Source: Leptospiraceae bacterium
GTDB taxonomy: Bacteria; Spirochaetota; Leptospiria; Leptospirales; Leptospiraceae
NCBI GenBank assembly: GCA_022402465.1
Contig: JAKRSH010000035.1
Coordinates: 62,001 to 126,000, forward strand
Direction of reading: 5' to 3'
DNA: 64,000 nt
Shown here in pieces: positions 26,437 through 35,173 of the stretch. Position 1 is the stretch's first letter; every line of letters begins with the position of its first letter. The position numbers were made by a program, and so were the translations under genes. The notes under the pieces were generated by a model. It saw only the letters and a program-made list of their open reading frames with translations, did no database searches and was not told the DNA's origin.

Positions 26437-26869
26437 TTTTTTTATGAATAGTAGAAATCAGGCTTTAAAATTTATTCAATTTAATTTGCTCAAGAAAAAT
26501 ATTGTATAGAATAGGTAACGTTTAAAAATGTAGTAATTCTTAAAAACAAAATTACTACATTTTAATTGAATTTATATCTTCCTTGAATATTGCTTGTTTA
26601 ATATTTTATTTTTAGTGAATTAATAAATCTATCTAAAAAAAATTCTGTCGTTTTTTAGTATACAATACTTACAATCTAAGATATTTAACTCTAAACGATA
26701 AAGAGAAAAATTATGCTAACATAGTGTATATTTCATCTAGAAATTTTAAGAAATAAATCACTTTAGTATTCTGGGAACAATTTAAGCAGGTAAGATTTTA
26801 ATATCTAATTCTTAATTTTATTAGATTTTATAAAAATATCAATGTAGAATTTTAATAAAAGCTAGTTGA
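26437..26869. other. AT-rich non-coding gap between two minus-strand operons
   Basis: No credible gene is seen in these 433 bp on either strand. The DNA is markedly AT-rich. It contains the perfect inverted repeat listed at 26525-26563 and must hold the end of the 28178-26870 transcript and a start point for the NUDIX/E1/radical SAM genes. No convincing -35/-10 pair was found. Confidence 0.5.
26525..26563. repeat. Perfect 14-bp inverted repeat (possible bidirectional terminator)
   Basis: The arms AAAATGTAGTAATT (26525-26538) and AATTACTACATTTT (26550-26563) are exact reverse complements around an 11-nt loop. On the minus strand the arm ends in a run of T. The stem is AT-rich and so weak for a classical terminator, but its perfection in a long non-coding gap suggests function, either as terminator or as a binding site. 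Confidence 0.55.
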
Positions 26870-27532
26870 TTATTTCTTATTCCCAGTGATTGTAAGAGTA
26901 TATCTTGGTAAAATACCACAGTTTGCAGCCAAGTGATAACGAAAAGGATGCCAGGTTATTGACTCACCTCTCTTCCAATGTGTTTTAACTGCATTACCTA
27001 CTTGGAAAAAATGACCCCAATGCCAGTCATCTAGAAAAATTAAAATTCGCATGATGTTCGATTCTGTTTTAAGCAGAAAATCTAAATTTAAGTTTTCGTC
27101 TCCCTTCCTCATCCTATTATAACTATCAAAATGCCATGGTAAAATATTTCCTGGATCAATGCGATTTATATTTGCATATGCATCACTAAGGTTAAATTCC
27201 TGAAATATATTATGAATATATTCAGGAATATCCTCTTTATAAGCATATTGTCGATATGTTGTATTTGAAGGTAAATAGCCGACTTCTAAATGATCCCGTT
27301 TTGACCAAGCTAGCAAATTTGACTCGTAATTATCAACTTCATCAGCATAAATGTCTACGCAATTTACTTCATTACATTCATTGACGCGTGCTTTCATATC
27401 CTCTATATGAGAGGGGTGGAGATTTATCAACCCTAGATTTTGTAAATCTTCGCCAGGGTTCTCTTGTGGATTAAAATGCCAATTAGCAATATTTTTCACC
27501 ACGCTTAAAAGTGATTTGTATTTATTTTTCAT
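26870..27532 (-). CDS. Putative 2-oxoglutarate/Fe(II)-type oxygenase
   Basis: A 220-residue protein not clearly assigned to a named family. NILPWHFDSYNR (near residue 130) has the HxD iron-binding pair, YHLAANCG (near 202) supplies the distal His, and PRYTLTITG has the Arg that binds 2-oxoglutarate in aspartyl/asparaginyl hydroxylase-like and related double-stranded beta-helix oxygenases. Spacing fits a cupin-fold dioxygenase. It overlaps the short SDR gene upstream by 11 bp. It may hydroxylate a sugar, a lipid or a peptide substrate. Confidence 0.5.
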   Translation of the reverse strand: MKNKYKSLLSVVKNIANWHFNPQENPGEDLQNLGLINLHPSHIEDMKARVNECNEVNCVDIYADEVDNYESNLLAWSKRDHLEVGYLPSNTTYRQYAYKEDIPEYIHNIFQEFNLSDAYANINRIDPGNILPWHFDSYNRMRKGDENLNLDFLLKTESNIMRILIFLDDWHWGHFFQVGNAVKTHWKRGESITWHPFRYHLAANCGILPRYTLTITGNKK

Positions 27533-28178
27533 AAATTATCCTATATGGTCTTGCTATAAAAAGCGGAATTTTAAGTTCATAAAAAGTCATAGAAAAAACC
27601 TGTTCAGAAATAAATTTGGACGTGCCATTCATTCTAAGGTTTAAATCAGTATGAAAATCTGGCATTGGTGCTCTTGTAATTTCTTTTCTATCGGAATCTT
27701 TTTCTGGGTATTCTTGGATTTTAATAGAAACTGGATATCTTATAAAGCTAATTATATCTTTTGCAATTTTTTCGGCTTTTGTTACTGCTGAAAGTTGTCC
27801 GATGTGCACCGCGACAGTCGAGAGAAATATATAACCTAAACAAGATTCTATAAGTTTACATATGCTTACACATCTTTCAATATCATTAATTGCTGTATAG
27901 ATATCGCGTATTGATGGATTATCGATGGGGTTTCTTGTCACTAATAAATCAATTATAAAGATATTTTTAAATTTTTGTAATAATTTCTTTAAATGAAATT
28001 GGTCATTTAAATTTAAGTAAATTAATCCATTTCCTAATTCCTCATATTGTTCTCCTCTTTTAGTATAGAAAATGTTTATACCCTCTTCATTCCTTAAAAA
28101 CTGCCTTAAATAAGTTCCAAACTTTCCGGTTCCTCCTAGTATTAAAATATTTATTTTTTTAGTATTTTGCAAAGACAA
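27522..28178 (-). CDS. C-terminally short SDR-like protein
   Basis: A 218-residue protein with an N-terminal Rossmann loop ILILGGTGKFGTYLRQFL like extended SDR epimerases and YIFLSTVAVHIG at the catalytic Ser region. There is no YxxxK: the expected stretch reads RMNGTSKFISE. The chain ends at IARPYRIIYEK, where extended SDRs normally continue through the YGP loop into the substrate domain, so about 100 residues are missing. The start is TTG. Translational overlap with the oxygenase argues that it is an expressed short protein rather than a random remnant, though decay is possible. Confidence 0.5.
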   Translation of the reverse strand: MSLQNTKKINILILGGTGKFGTYLRQFLRNEEGINIFYTKRGEQYEELGNGLIYLNLNDQFHLKKLLQKFKNIFIIDLLVTRNPIDNPSIRDIYTAINDIERCVSICKLIESCLGYIFLSTVAVHIGQLSAVTKAEKIAKDIISFIRYPVSIKIQEYPEKDSDRKEITRAPMPDFHTDLNLRMNGTSKFISEQVFSMTFYELKIPLFIARPYRIIYEK

Positions 28179-28307
28179 TCTCTAATATTTTTAGATTTAC
28201 CCAGTGCCTTAAAATTTTTTATAAAAAAGAGACTGAATATTTGGATAAATTTATTCAATTAATCAATTTGTAAAGATTATTAAAATATAAAAGTAATATA
28301 AAAAAAA

Positions 28308-29246
28308 TTATATGTTGCTATATTTACTATTTGTTAAGATAACATAGCCTTTAATTAATTCTAAAATTCCTTTATCCAAAGAAAAACTAGGTTGAAAACC
28401 TGTTTTTTCAATCTTATCATTTGATACAATATAATCGCGTTTGTCAGGATCCTTGCCAACTTCCGATTCTAAATAAACAAATTCAGGAATGTGTTCTTTG
28501 ATCTTTGCACATAATTCTAGTTTTGAGAGATTAGCCTCACTCAAACCAACATTATACGGTTCATTCTTCATAGAATCAAAATTATGGATCGCATGAATAA
28601 ATGCTTTTGTTACATCACGAACATGAATATAATTCCTTTTAAAATGTCCTTCAAAAATTACAATAAACCTATCTTTCACCGCGCGGTAAGTAAAATCATT
28701 CACCAGCAAATCCAACCTCATACGAGGAGCCATTCCAAAAACAGTAGCTAAGCGCAAACTAATTCCGTTTCCTCTATCTAGAACAAATTTCTCAGCTTCT
28801 ACTTTCGTTTTTCCATAGGTAGAAATCGGGTTAAGAGGCGTCTCTTCTGTACAATAGATTCCATTTTGTCCAACACCATAACCACTATTCGTGACAGGCA
28901 TAATAATTCTTTGGTCTTTACTTAAAATTCGCGTTAACGTTCCAATCGCATCTCGGTTTGTCGAGATTGTCCCTATTTCATCTCTGTTACACAATGGCAC
29001 TCCGACAAGTGCAGCTAATGGAATTATATAATCTTTATCTCGACTCAATTCCTTGATTGTTGATTCGTTTCTTGCATCACCTCGAGCGATTTCAAAATTT
29101 GGATTTTGGCAGCATTCCAAAAGTGAACTTTGTACAAACATAAAATTATCTAAAACAGTTACTTTATGACCTAATTGCAATAATTCGGGAACTAAAATAG
29201 AACCTAAATAACCTGCTCCACCAGTAACTAAAATTTTTAAACTCAT
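28308..29246 (-). CDS. NAD-dependent nucleotide-sugar epimerase/dehydratase (extended SDR)
   Basis: A 312-residue extended SDR with ILVTGGAGYLGSILVPELL, the catalytic set NSGYG and YGKTK (Tyr-x3-Lys), and RLATVFGMAPRMRLDLLVND, which is a substrate loop. It follows hddA by 18 bp with a shared orientation. Genes of this type often accompany hddA-like kinases in polysaccharide loci, so a GDP-heptose or GDP-mannose derivative is a reasonable substrate, but this is context only. Confidence 0.7.
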   Translation of the reverse strand: MSLKILVTGGAGYLGSILVPELLQLGHKVTVLDNFMFVQSSLLECCQNPNFEIARGDARNESTIKELSRDKDYIIPLAALVGVPLCNRDEIGTISTNRDAIGTLTRILSKDQRIIMPVTNSGYGVGQNGIYCTEETPLNPISTYGKTKVEAEKFVLDRGNGISLRLATVFGMAPRMRLDLLVNDFTYRAVKDRFIVIFEGHFKRNYIHVRDVTKAFIHAIHNFDSMKNEPYNVGLSEANLSKLELCAKIKEHIPEFVYLESEVGKDPDKRDYIVSNDKIEKTGFQPSFSLDKGILELIKGYVILTNSKYSNI

Positions 29247-29264
29247 GTGATCTCCCTTTTATTC

Positions 29265-30257
29265 TTAATGATTTGGATTATAAAAAACAATGTTTGAGCC
29301 TTGAAACTCGAATTCAAATGGAACATAAAGGTATTCCTTTAGTGCGTGTAAAACTTTTTCTTTATTGAAAGGATTAACATAAAAAAGCAAAAATCCACCT
29401 CCACCAGCACCTAATAATTTTCCACCAATGGCTCCTGAATTCAATGCTGCTTCATAAATGGAATCTATCAGAGGATTTGATATTTTATCAGATAAACTTC
29501 TTTTGAGTTGCCATGTTTCATTTAATAAAATTCCAAACTCATCCAACTTTCTATTTGCATCAGTCAAAATATCGACTGACTCATTTACTAAGGATTTCAT
29601 TTGATCAAGTTTATTTAAATTAAACTCTGTCTTTTTAATCTGGTCTTCAGCAATCTCAGATGCGATTCTAGAAAGACCAGTAAATATTAAGACAAAACTA
29701 GATTGAAATTCCTTCATCCTTTCTGGAGTCATAATAATCGGATTTACAACAATCTCTCCATTCTGGAGAAAATCAATTGTGTTCAGTCCGCCGTAAGCAG
29801 CAAACGCCTGATCTTGAGATCCAACGTTTTCATGAATTAATGATTGTTCAACATGTATGGCGGCCTTCATCAATTCTTTTTTTGAAATTACTTTTCCTAG
29901 AAGTGCATGTAAACTATTCAAAAGACCAACAGTGAAACTAGAACTAGAGCCCATTCCACTTCTAGCTGGTATATCACCATCATGGTGGATTGAAATCCCA
30001 AAATCAATGTTCATATATTTTAATGATTCGCGGACAGAAGGATGGTTGATTTCTTGAATTAGGTTGATATTCTCAATTTTTGAATAAACGACTCTATGTT
30101 TATGATCAAAATATGGAGGCAACTGACGAACGTTTAAGTAAGAATATTTATCAATTGTTACTCCAACAACTCTGCCACCATGGTTCAAATAATAAGCAGG
30201 ATAATCAGTTCCTCCTCCAAAAAAGGAGATTCTATGCGGTGTTTTTGAGATAATCAT
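29265..30257 (-). CDS. hddA: D-glycero-D-manno-heptose 7-phosphate kinase-like GHMP kinase
   Basis: A 330-residue GHMP-family kinase. The N-terminal IISKTPHRISFFGGGTDYPA is the sugar-binding motif 1 seen in HddA and fucokinase-type enzymes. DIPARSGMGSSSSFTVGLLN is the GHMP ATP loop, and GGKLLGAGGGGFLLFYV is motif 3. It would phosphorylate heptose 7-phosphate at C1, completing the GDP-heptose route with gmhA, gmhB and hddC, which lie 14 kb further downstream. The ATG follows a 134-bp gap. Confidence 0.85.
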   Translation of the reverse strand: MIISKTPHRISFFGGGTDYPAYYLNHGGRVVGVTIDKYSYLNVRQLPPYFDHKHRVVYSKIENINLIQEINHPSVRESLKYMNIDFGISIHHDGDIPARSGMGSSSSFTVGLLNSLHALLGKVISKKELMKAAIHVEQSLIHENVGSQDQAFAAYGGLNTIDFLQNGEIVVNPIIMTPERMKEFQSSFVLIFTGLSRIASEIAEDQIKKTEFNLNKLDQMKSLVNESVDILTDANRKLDEFGILLNETWQLKRSLSDKISNPLIDSIYEAALNSGAIGGKLLGAGGGGFLLFYVNPFNKEKVLHALKEYLYVPFEFEFQGSNIVFYNPNH

Positions 30258-30391
30258 TGTTTTTTGTGATTTTTCTTTAGTTCTTTTTAATATTTACGGT
30301 TTGGAATAAAATCTGTATTTTGAAAAACTAAAAATATTTAAATTTAAACTTTTCCCTAGGTTTGAAAGCTAATTTATTTCCACATTATTGT

Positions 30392-32137
30392 TTATATATT
30401 TTTATTTAATGTTGATGTTTGATTAAAATCTATTATCTGATTACATTTTTGCAAAGTAGAAGTTCTATGCGCAATCATTATGATAGTTAAATCCGTCCCT
30501 AAATTATCGATTGAATCCATGACAGCTCTCTCAGTTTCATTATCTAGTGCGCTAGTTGCTTCATCAAAGACAATTATTGAAGCATTTTTATAGAGAGCTC
30601 TAGCTATACCAATCCTTTGCTTTTGACCACCAGAAAGTCTAATTCCTCTTTCACCCACAAAAGAATTATAACCTTCTTTGAGAGATTCAATGTAAGATGA
30701 AATTTGAGCTTTTTTAGCGGCGGTTTTGACTCGTTCAAAATCAACTTCTTGATTAGGAACTCCAAATGCAATATTTTCAGATATAGTTGAATCAGCTAGA
30801 TAGATAGTTTGAGGAACATGGGCAATTAAACTTTGCCATTTTCTGAGATTGGATTGATTTATTATTTTTCCATCAACCATCATCTGTCCAGATGATGGAA
30901 GTAATAATCCCATTATTATATCAATAAGAGTACTCTTTCCACTACCTGTTTTTCCTATGATTCCTACTCGCGAACCTTGGAGTATATCTATCGAAAAATT
31001 ATTCAAAACGTATGGTAAATTACTACCATATTTAAAATTAACATTTTTTAACTGGAGTAGTTTTTCGAATTTTAACTCTTCAGTCTTTTGAATTTGGACC
31101 GGATTGGAATCCATATCTAACTTAGCATTTAACAAGCTTAGGACATCTTCTAACATTCCCTTTCCATTTTTCAAACTAGCCCAACTAGCATAAAGTTGCT
31201 GCAATACTGGAAGAATTCGTTGCGCACCCATGGCCAATGCTCCTAGTAATGGAATTACTAGTAATAAGCTTTCAGATTTTAAACTTAAGTTATAAGCGAA
31301 TAATGCTAATAAACCAATTCCAATTGTTTCGATAACATACCGTGGGCTTGCGCTTAGAAATAAATTGTTCCCTATAGCCTTTCTGTACAAAGTATCTGAT
31401 TTCTTATATATATTTACGTAAAATTCTTGGTTGCCATCAAGTAAAACATCTCGAATAGAACCTAAACCTTCTTGAAGAGCTTTTTGAAGAGTGGAATGAC
31501 TTTTAGCAACAATTTTACCATTTTCAAAGAGTCTACGTTTGACTATTTGAGCTATTGCATAATAGAGAATTCCAAAAATCCCAAAGCTATAAAAGGTTAT
31601 TTGGGGATCTACAATTATAACACCTAGAATAATTGTTAGTATTATTATTGAAGAAGAAGTAATCACAAGGATTGGCTGTAATACACTTCCTACAATTGCA
31701 TTTGCCTTAATTGAAACTCCAGTAATAACTTCTGAGCTATTTCTTGCAACATGAACTGAATAAGGTTGCAATAGTGTCTTTCTATAAATTTCAATACTTA
31801 TGTCGGAACCAGTTGCATAAGATAGTCGGGTTCCAAAATAAAGTAAGCTTATTCTGGTTATGCCAGCTAATATAGCGGCAGTTATGAACATCAGAGTTAC
31901 TGGAAATATTATATCTTTTGCTGAATATATCTGAAAAAAATCCCAAATTATTCTGAATTCTTCTATTAAAAAAACCTTTTCAGGAGATATCAAAACACCT
32001 AAAAAAGGAACAATAGCACCCAAGCTGAAAATTTCTGCAAAAGCTGAAAGTATTACCAAAATTAGGATAAATATATATTGTATTTTTCTTTTTTTGGGAA
32101 TTAATTTCCAAAGTTGTAAATAATCTTTTGGAATCAA
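30392..32137 (-). CDS. ABC transporter, fused permease-ATPase (PglK/MsbA-like flippase candidate)
   Basis: A 581-residue half-transporter. The N-terminal 320 residues hold about six membrane segments (for example IQYIFILILVILSAFAEIF). The ATPase half has Walker A GKTGSGKS (395-402), signature LSGGQ (501-505) and Walker B IIVFDE (521-526). Layout and length match PglK, which flips lipid-linked oligosaccharides, and MsbA. It starts at TTG with a strong AAGGAG site five bases before it; the ATG in between hits a stop at once. As no Wzx-type flippase is visible, this is the best candidate for moving an O-unit across the inner membrane. Confidence 0.85.
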   Translation of the reverse strand: MIPKDYLQLWKLIPKKRKIQYIFILILVILSAFAEIFSLGAIVPFLGVLISPEKVFLIEEFRIIWDFFQIYSAKDIIFPVTLMFITAAILAGITRISLLYFGTRLSYATGSDISIEIYRKTLLQPYSVHVARNSSEVITGVSIKANAIVGSVLQPILVITSSSIIILTIILGVIIVDPQITFYSFGIFGILYYAIAQIVKRRLFENGKIVAKSHSTLQKALQEGLGSIRDVLLDGNQEFYVNIYKKSDTLYRKAIGNNLFLSASPRYVIETIGIGLLALFAYNLSLKSESLLLVIPLLGALAMGAQRILPVLQQLYASWASLKNGKGMLEDVLSLLNAKLDMDSNPVQIQKTEELKFEKLLQLKNVNFKYGSNLPYVLNNFSIDILQGSRVGIIGKTGSGKSTLIDIIMGLLLPSSGQMMVDGKIINQSNLRKWQSLIAHVPQTIYLADSTISENIAFGVPNQEVDFERVKTAAKKAQISSYIESLKEGYNSFVGERGIRLSGGQKQRIGIARALYKNASIIVFDEATSALDNETERAVMDSIDNLGTDLTIIMIAHRTSTLQKCNQIIDFNQTSTLNKNI

Positions 32138-32196
32138 ATCATCTCCTTCACTAAAATCTGAAAATTTAAAAATATGATCATTTTAGATTGAAAGGT

Positions 32197-33069
32197 TTAA
32201 ATTATACTCGCTATAGACTCTATTACACTTGGCATATTCTTATTAAGAATAAGACTAACTTTATTAGTATCTAAAGACATGTCCAATGGTCTATTAACTA
32301 AACCGTGAGTTTGTCTATAAGATGATTTATGTAAATGGGAGTGATTAAATTTTAAAAACTTTGCCATTTCAATAATAAAATCATACTTTGATATACGTTC
32401 ACTTCCAGCTACATGAAATATCCCACTAGCATCAATATCTATAAATCTATAAATACCATCTAATAATAATGGAATTGAGATAGGAGTAAAATATACATCC
32501 TCAAAACCATAAAAAATAGATTGATCTTTTAGCTTTTCAATTGCCCAATCTGAAAATGATTTTCGCCAATTAGTTCCTTTTCCAAAGAAATTAGTGCGTA
32601 CAATTAAAGAAGCGGGATTTTCATTGAGAACTCGATACTCCCCATTAGCTTTGGTCATTCCATAAACATTGATTGGATTAGTTGGATCTGATTCTTTATA
32701 AAAACTTTTCTTCCCATCCCAAAGATGATCAGTTGATATATGTATATTTTTTATTTTTGTTTCAGAAGAAAATTTTGCTATTATCCCAGGAAATTTTTCA
32801 TGCAGGTAAATTGCATCCTTCTGATTAGATTCACATTCTTCTACACTTGTTAGCCCAGAACAATTAAGAATTAAATCTGGTTTAACATCATTTAACAATT
32901 TCCAAAGGGAATTTTCATTTTGAATATCTAAATGTATACTTTTAACCAAATCAGAATGAATCGGATTCTTGTTATAAATTGAGAATACATCAAATCCATT
33001 CTTAGTTAGATAGACACTAGAGTGGGATCCTAAAAGACCACTTGCCCCAAAAATTACTGCTTTTTTCAA
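32197..33069 (-). CDS. RmlD-like nucleotide-sugar reductase (SDR)
   Basis: A 290-residue SDR of the dTDP-4-dehydrorhamnose reductase type. AVIFGASGLLGSHSSVYL binds NAD(P), HISTDHLWDGK carries the catalytic Thr region (STDxxFDG in RmlD), and VYGMTKANGEYRV has the Tyr-x3-Lys. It starts with TTG and has no clear ribosome site. It is distinct from the RmlD at 39957, and no rmlA, rmlB or rmlC is present, so the substrate may be another 4-keto sugar. Confidence 0.7.
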   Translation of the reverse strand: MKKAVIFGASGLLGSHSSVYLTKNGFDVFSIYNKNPIHSDLVKSIHLDIQNENSLWKLLNDVKPDLILNCSGLTSVEECESNQKDAIYLHEKFPGIIAKFSSETKIKNIHISTDHLWDGKKSFYKESDPTNPINVYGMTKANGEYRVLNENPASLIVRTNFFGKGTNWRKSFSDWAIEKLKDQSIFYGFEDVYFTPISIPLLLDGIYRFIDIDASGIFHVAGSERISKYDFIIEMAKFLKFNHSHLHKSSYRQTHGLVNRPLDMSLDTNKVSLILNKNMPSVIESIASII

Positions 33070-33102
33070 TATATCTATACTTTAAAAATCTATATATTTT
33101 AA

Positions 33103-34176
33103 TTATAATTGTCTCACAACTTCCTCAGCAATTGCTGGAGCAGATGTTAGGCCTGGACTTTCGATGCCCAATAAATGTATCCAATTAGATTCCTTATGAA
33201 TCACAAAATCTTTTACAGCATCTCCTTTGTTAAATAATCGAGGTCTTAAGCCTACATAACCTTCGATTAAATCGTCTTCTGAATAAAAATCTAAAATTTT
33301 CTTTAAAGACTCAAAATATTGATGCCTCGGAGTCTGAAATTGATAATCCTCTTTGGAAGTTGCCCAATTGGAATTGGGTCCGGCATATGCGTCCCCACCC
33401 AAATGAAAAGTATAATGAACACCTAAAGCTGTAGAGGATTTCATAGGTAAGGGATAAACCAGAATTGGTTTAGGAAGTTGGCTTCTAAGTCGAAAGTATT
33501 CGCCCTTGTTGGGTCGAATTTCATATTCAGATAGCCCCGAATCAATCGCTAACTCATCAGAATATAAGCCACCCGCATTGATATAAGTATCTGCTTGGAT
33601 TTCTTCTTTCTGGTTAGTTGACAAATCTATAGCAATAACAGAAGAATCTTGTATTTTTACTTTTTTATTCTTAAGAAATTGAACACCCAAATCTTCACAC
33701 AATCGCCATAGCGCCTTTATATAGTAAGAGGCATCTACTACTCCAGTTTTTGGAATCCATAAAGCAGTTGAGCCAAGTACATGCTTCCACTGCTTATAAG
33801 GTTCCTTCTTTAATTCAATTTTTTCGATTCCAAAATCCTTACCATTTTGATAAAGACTTTCAATAGACTTTATTTTTTCATTTTCCTCTTCGATAGAGTC
33901 GGATAGCCCAGTTGTAATAACTTTACCACAAATTGAGAATGGAATTTTATTCTTTTGGAAAAATGGAATGCTAATCTCATAACCCTTAAAACAAAATTTT
34001 GACTTTAAGGAATTGGAATCATAGTAAATTCCTGAATGCAAGACTCCAGAATTTCTTCCACTAATTCCATCACCTGGATTAGGAGATTGATCGATAACAA
34101 ATACTTCTTCTCCTTCTAGAGCAAGTTTATAAGCTACCCAGGAACCAATAATGCCACTACCTACTACAATAATCAA
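33103..34176 (-). CDS. FAD-dependent oxidoreductase, LhgO/DAO family
   Basis: A 357-residue flavoprotein. IIVVGSGIIGSWVAYKLALE is the FAD dinucleotide loop, SGRNSGVLHSGIYYDSNSLK is the block typical of L-2-hydroxyglutarate oxidase (LhgO), and GIESPGLTSAPAIAEEV is the C-terminal FAD motif. Genes of this type occur near polysaccharide loci. It may oxidise a 2-hydroxy acid or an amino group on a sugar precursor. The start is TTG, and the repeat element 34241-34345 lies just upstream. Confidence 0.8.
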   Translation of the reverse strand: MIIVVGSGIIGSWVAYKLALEGEEVFVIDQSPNPGDGISGRNSGVLHSGIYYDSNSLKSKFCFKGYEISIPFFQKNKIPFSICGKVITTGLSDSIEEENEKIKSIESLYQNGKDFGIEKIELKKEPYKQWKHVLGSTALWIPKTGVVDASYYIKALWRLCEDLGVQFLKNKKVKIQDSSVIAIDLSTNQKEEIQADTYINAGGLYSDELAIDSGLSEYEIRPNKGEYFRLRSQLPKPILVYPLPMKSSTALGVHYTFHLGGDAYAGPNSNWATSKEDYQFQTPRHQYFESLKKILDFYSEDDLIEGYVGLRPRLFNKGDAVKDFVIHKESNWIHLLGIESPGLTSAPAIAEEVVRQL

Positions 34177-34240
34177 AACTGCAAAAATTCCTTTACCATT
34201 CTTGAATATAAGGTAGAATTCTTAGTCAATACGAGTCCTC

Positions 34241-34345
34241 ACTAAGCGCACTACACATAGCTCCGCCGCCTGAGTCCCATATGGTTTTACAAATTAATTT
34301 AATTTCTTTTTTCCGTCAACTGAGAAGCGTTCATTTTTTGAACGC
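34241..34345. repeat. Dispersed intergenic repeat, copy A
   Basis: Shares with 42421-42515 the box CATAGCTCCGCCGCNTNAGT followed by CCCA (here 34256-34279), preceded by ACTAAGC. A hairpin of the form GTTCA-N5-TGAAC lies 50 bp further on. Here the hairpin is GCGTTCA/TGAACGC (34327-34345). GTCAA occurs 9 bp before it in this copy and 8 bp before it in the other. It sits in the 294-bp gap between the MNT gene and the FAD oxidase, where no gene is seen. Confidence 0.65.
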
Positions 34346-34470
34346 AGGATCATTGAGTTTTGGGTTTTGCTTTAGAATTCTAAGAATTTTCGTGATGGTT
34401 TTTTCTTGTAATTTCATTGACTTTGAAATTTTTAGATCCATCTAATATCAGAATTCATTATTTAATTGGA

Positions 34471-34767
34471 CTAGCCTCTTTCATAGATCACTTCACCATA
34501 ATGATCAATATGATTTCTAAGATCCATGTTTTGTATGTCTTTATAAATGCTTAAATCAATCTTTTCAGGCCAATTCATTTCATCGAGTTCATTCATAACT
34601 TGTAATTGAATGGAATGTGGTATTGTTCCATATAGAGAAAGATCAACATCTGATCCTAACTTAGAAGTTCCTAGAACCCTTGAACCGTAGATTAAGACTT
34701 TTTCAATTTCATTAAATTTCTGAAAGACGCGTTTGAGTTGCTCGACCTTATTTGATGATAACTCCAT
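34471..34767 (-). CDS. Minimal nucleotidyltransferase (MNT) of a HEPN-MNT module
   Basis: A protein of about 98 residues. VLIYGSRVLGTSKLGSDVDL is the GSx10DxD motif of minimal nucleotidyltransferases, and KIDLSIYKDI supplies the third acidic residue. In HEPN-MNT systems this protein is the antitoxin, often by AMP-modifying the HEPN toxin. The frame could start at TTG 34785, overlapping the HEPN gene, but the ATG at 34767, five bases after the HEPN stop, is chosen. The two genes are clearly one unit. Confidence 0.8.
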   Translation of the reverse strand: MELSSNKVEQLKRVFQKFNEIEKVLIYGSRVLGTSKLGSDVDLSLYGTIPHSIQLQVMNELDEMNWPEKIDLSIYKDIQNMDLRNHIDHYGEVIYERG

Positions 34768-34771
34768 TTCT

Positions 34772-35173
34772 TTAAAGTGAATCAAATTTCTCTTTAAGAG
34801 TTTGAAATTCTTTATAGTAGGAAAGGACTATTGCTTTCACAATTTCTTCTATTATCTCTTCATTATAAACATGGCTTGTTAGATTTCTAGATTGCAACAT
34901 TTGCATCCAGATTTCTCCATTTGAAATTAAATTTCTTTGGTAAGCAAGTTGGATTGCATCCCTACTGCCTTGGATTCCGCTTTCACCTTGAAATTGATAG
35001 TAATCTTTCAGGAGATTCCAAGCAAGTTCGTAAGTGTATTCAAATGCTTTGATGAGACCTTGTTTTTCTAAATCGTTTAATTCAGATTTCTCTATGAACC
35101 TAGTCAGTTGTGAGAGAGCTTTCGAATAATTTTGGAATCTCTGTTTATATCGAATAGATTCCAAGCTACACAA
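34772..35173 (-). CDS. HEPN-domain nucleotidyltransferase substrate-binding protein (HI0074 type)
   Basis: A 133-residue all-helical protein. QSRNLTSHVYN (Arg96 to His101) is the Rx4H motif of HEPN ribonucleases, and AFEYTYELAWNLLKDYYQ is the conserved helix of the HI0074 subfamily. It starts with TTG overlapping the stop of the dehydrogenase upstream; a second TTG three codons later is possible. Paired with the MNT gene immediately downstream, it forms a probable toxin-antitoxin module embedded in the O-antigen locus. Confidence 0.8.
   Translation of the reverse strand: MCSLESIRYKQRFQNYSKALSQLTRFIEKSELNDLEKQGLIKAFEYTYELAWNLLKDYYQFQGESGIQGSRDAIQLAYQRNLISNGEIWMQMLQSRNLTSHVYNEEIIEEIVKAIVLSYYKEFQTLKEKFDSL

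Noticed and set aside
34327-34345. GTTCA/TGAAC hairpin as a LexA (SOS) operator
   Set aside because: Sequence and spacing do not match known LexA boxes, and the partner copy fits a repeat element better.
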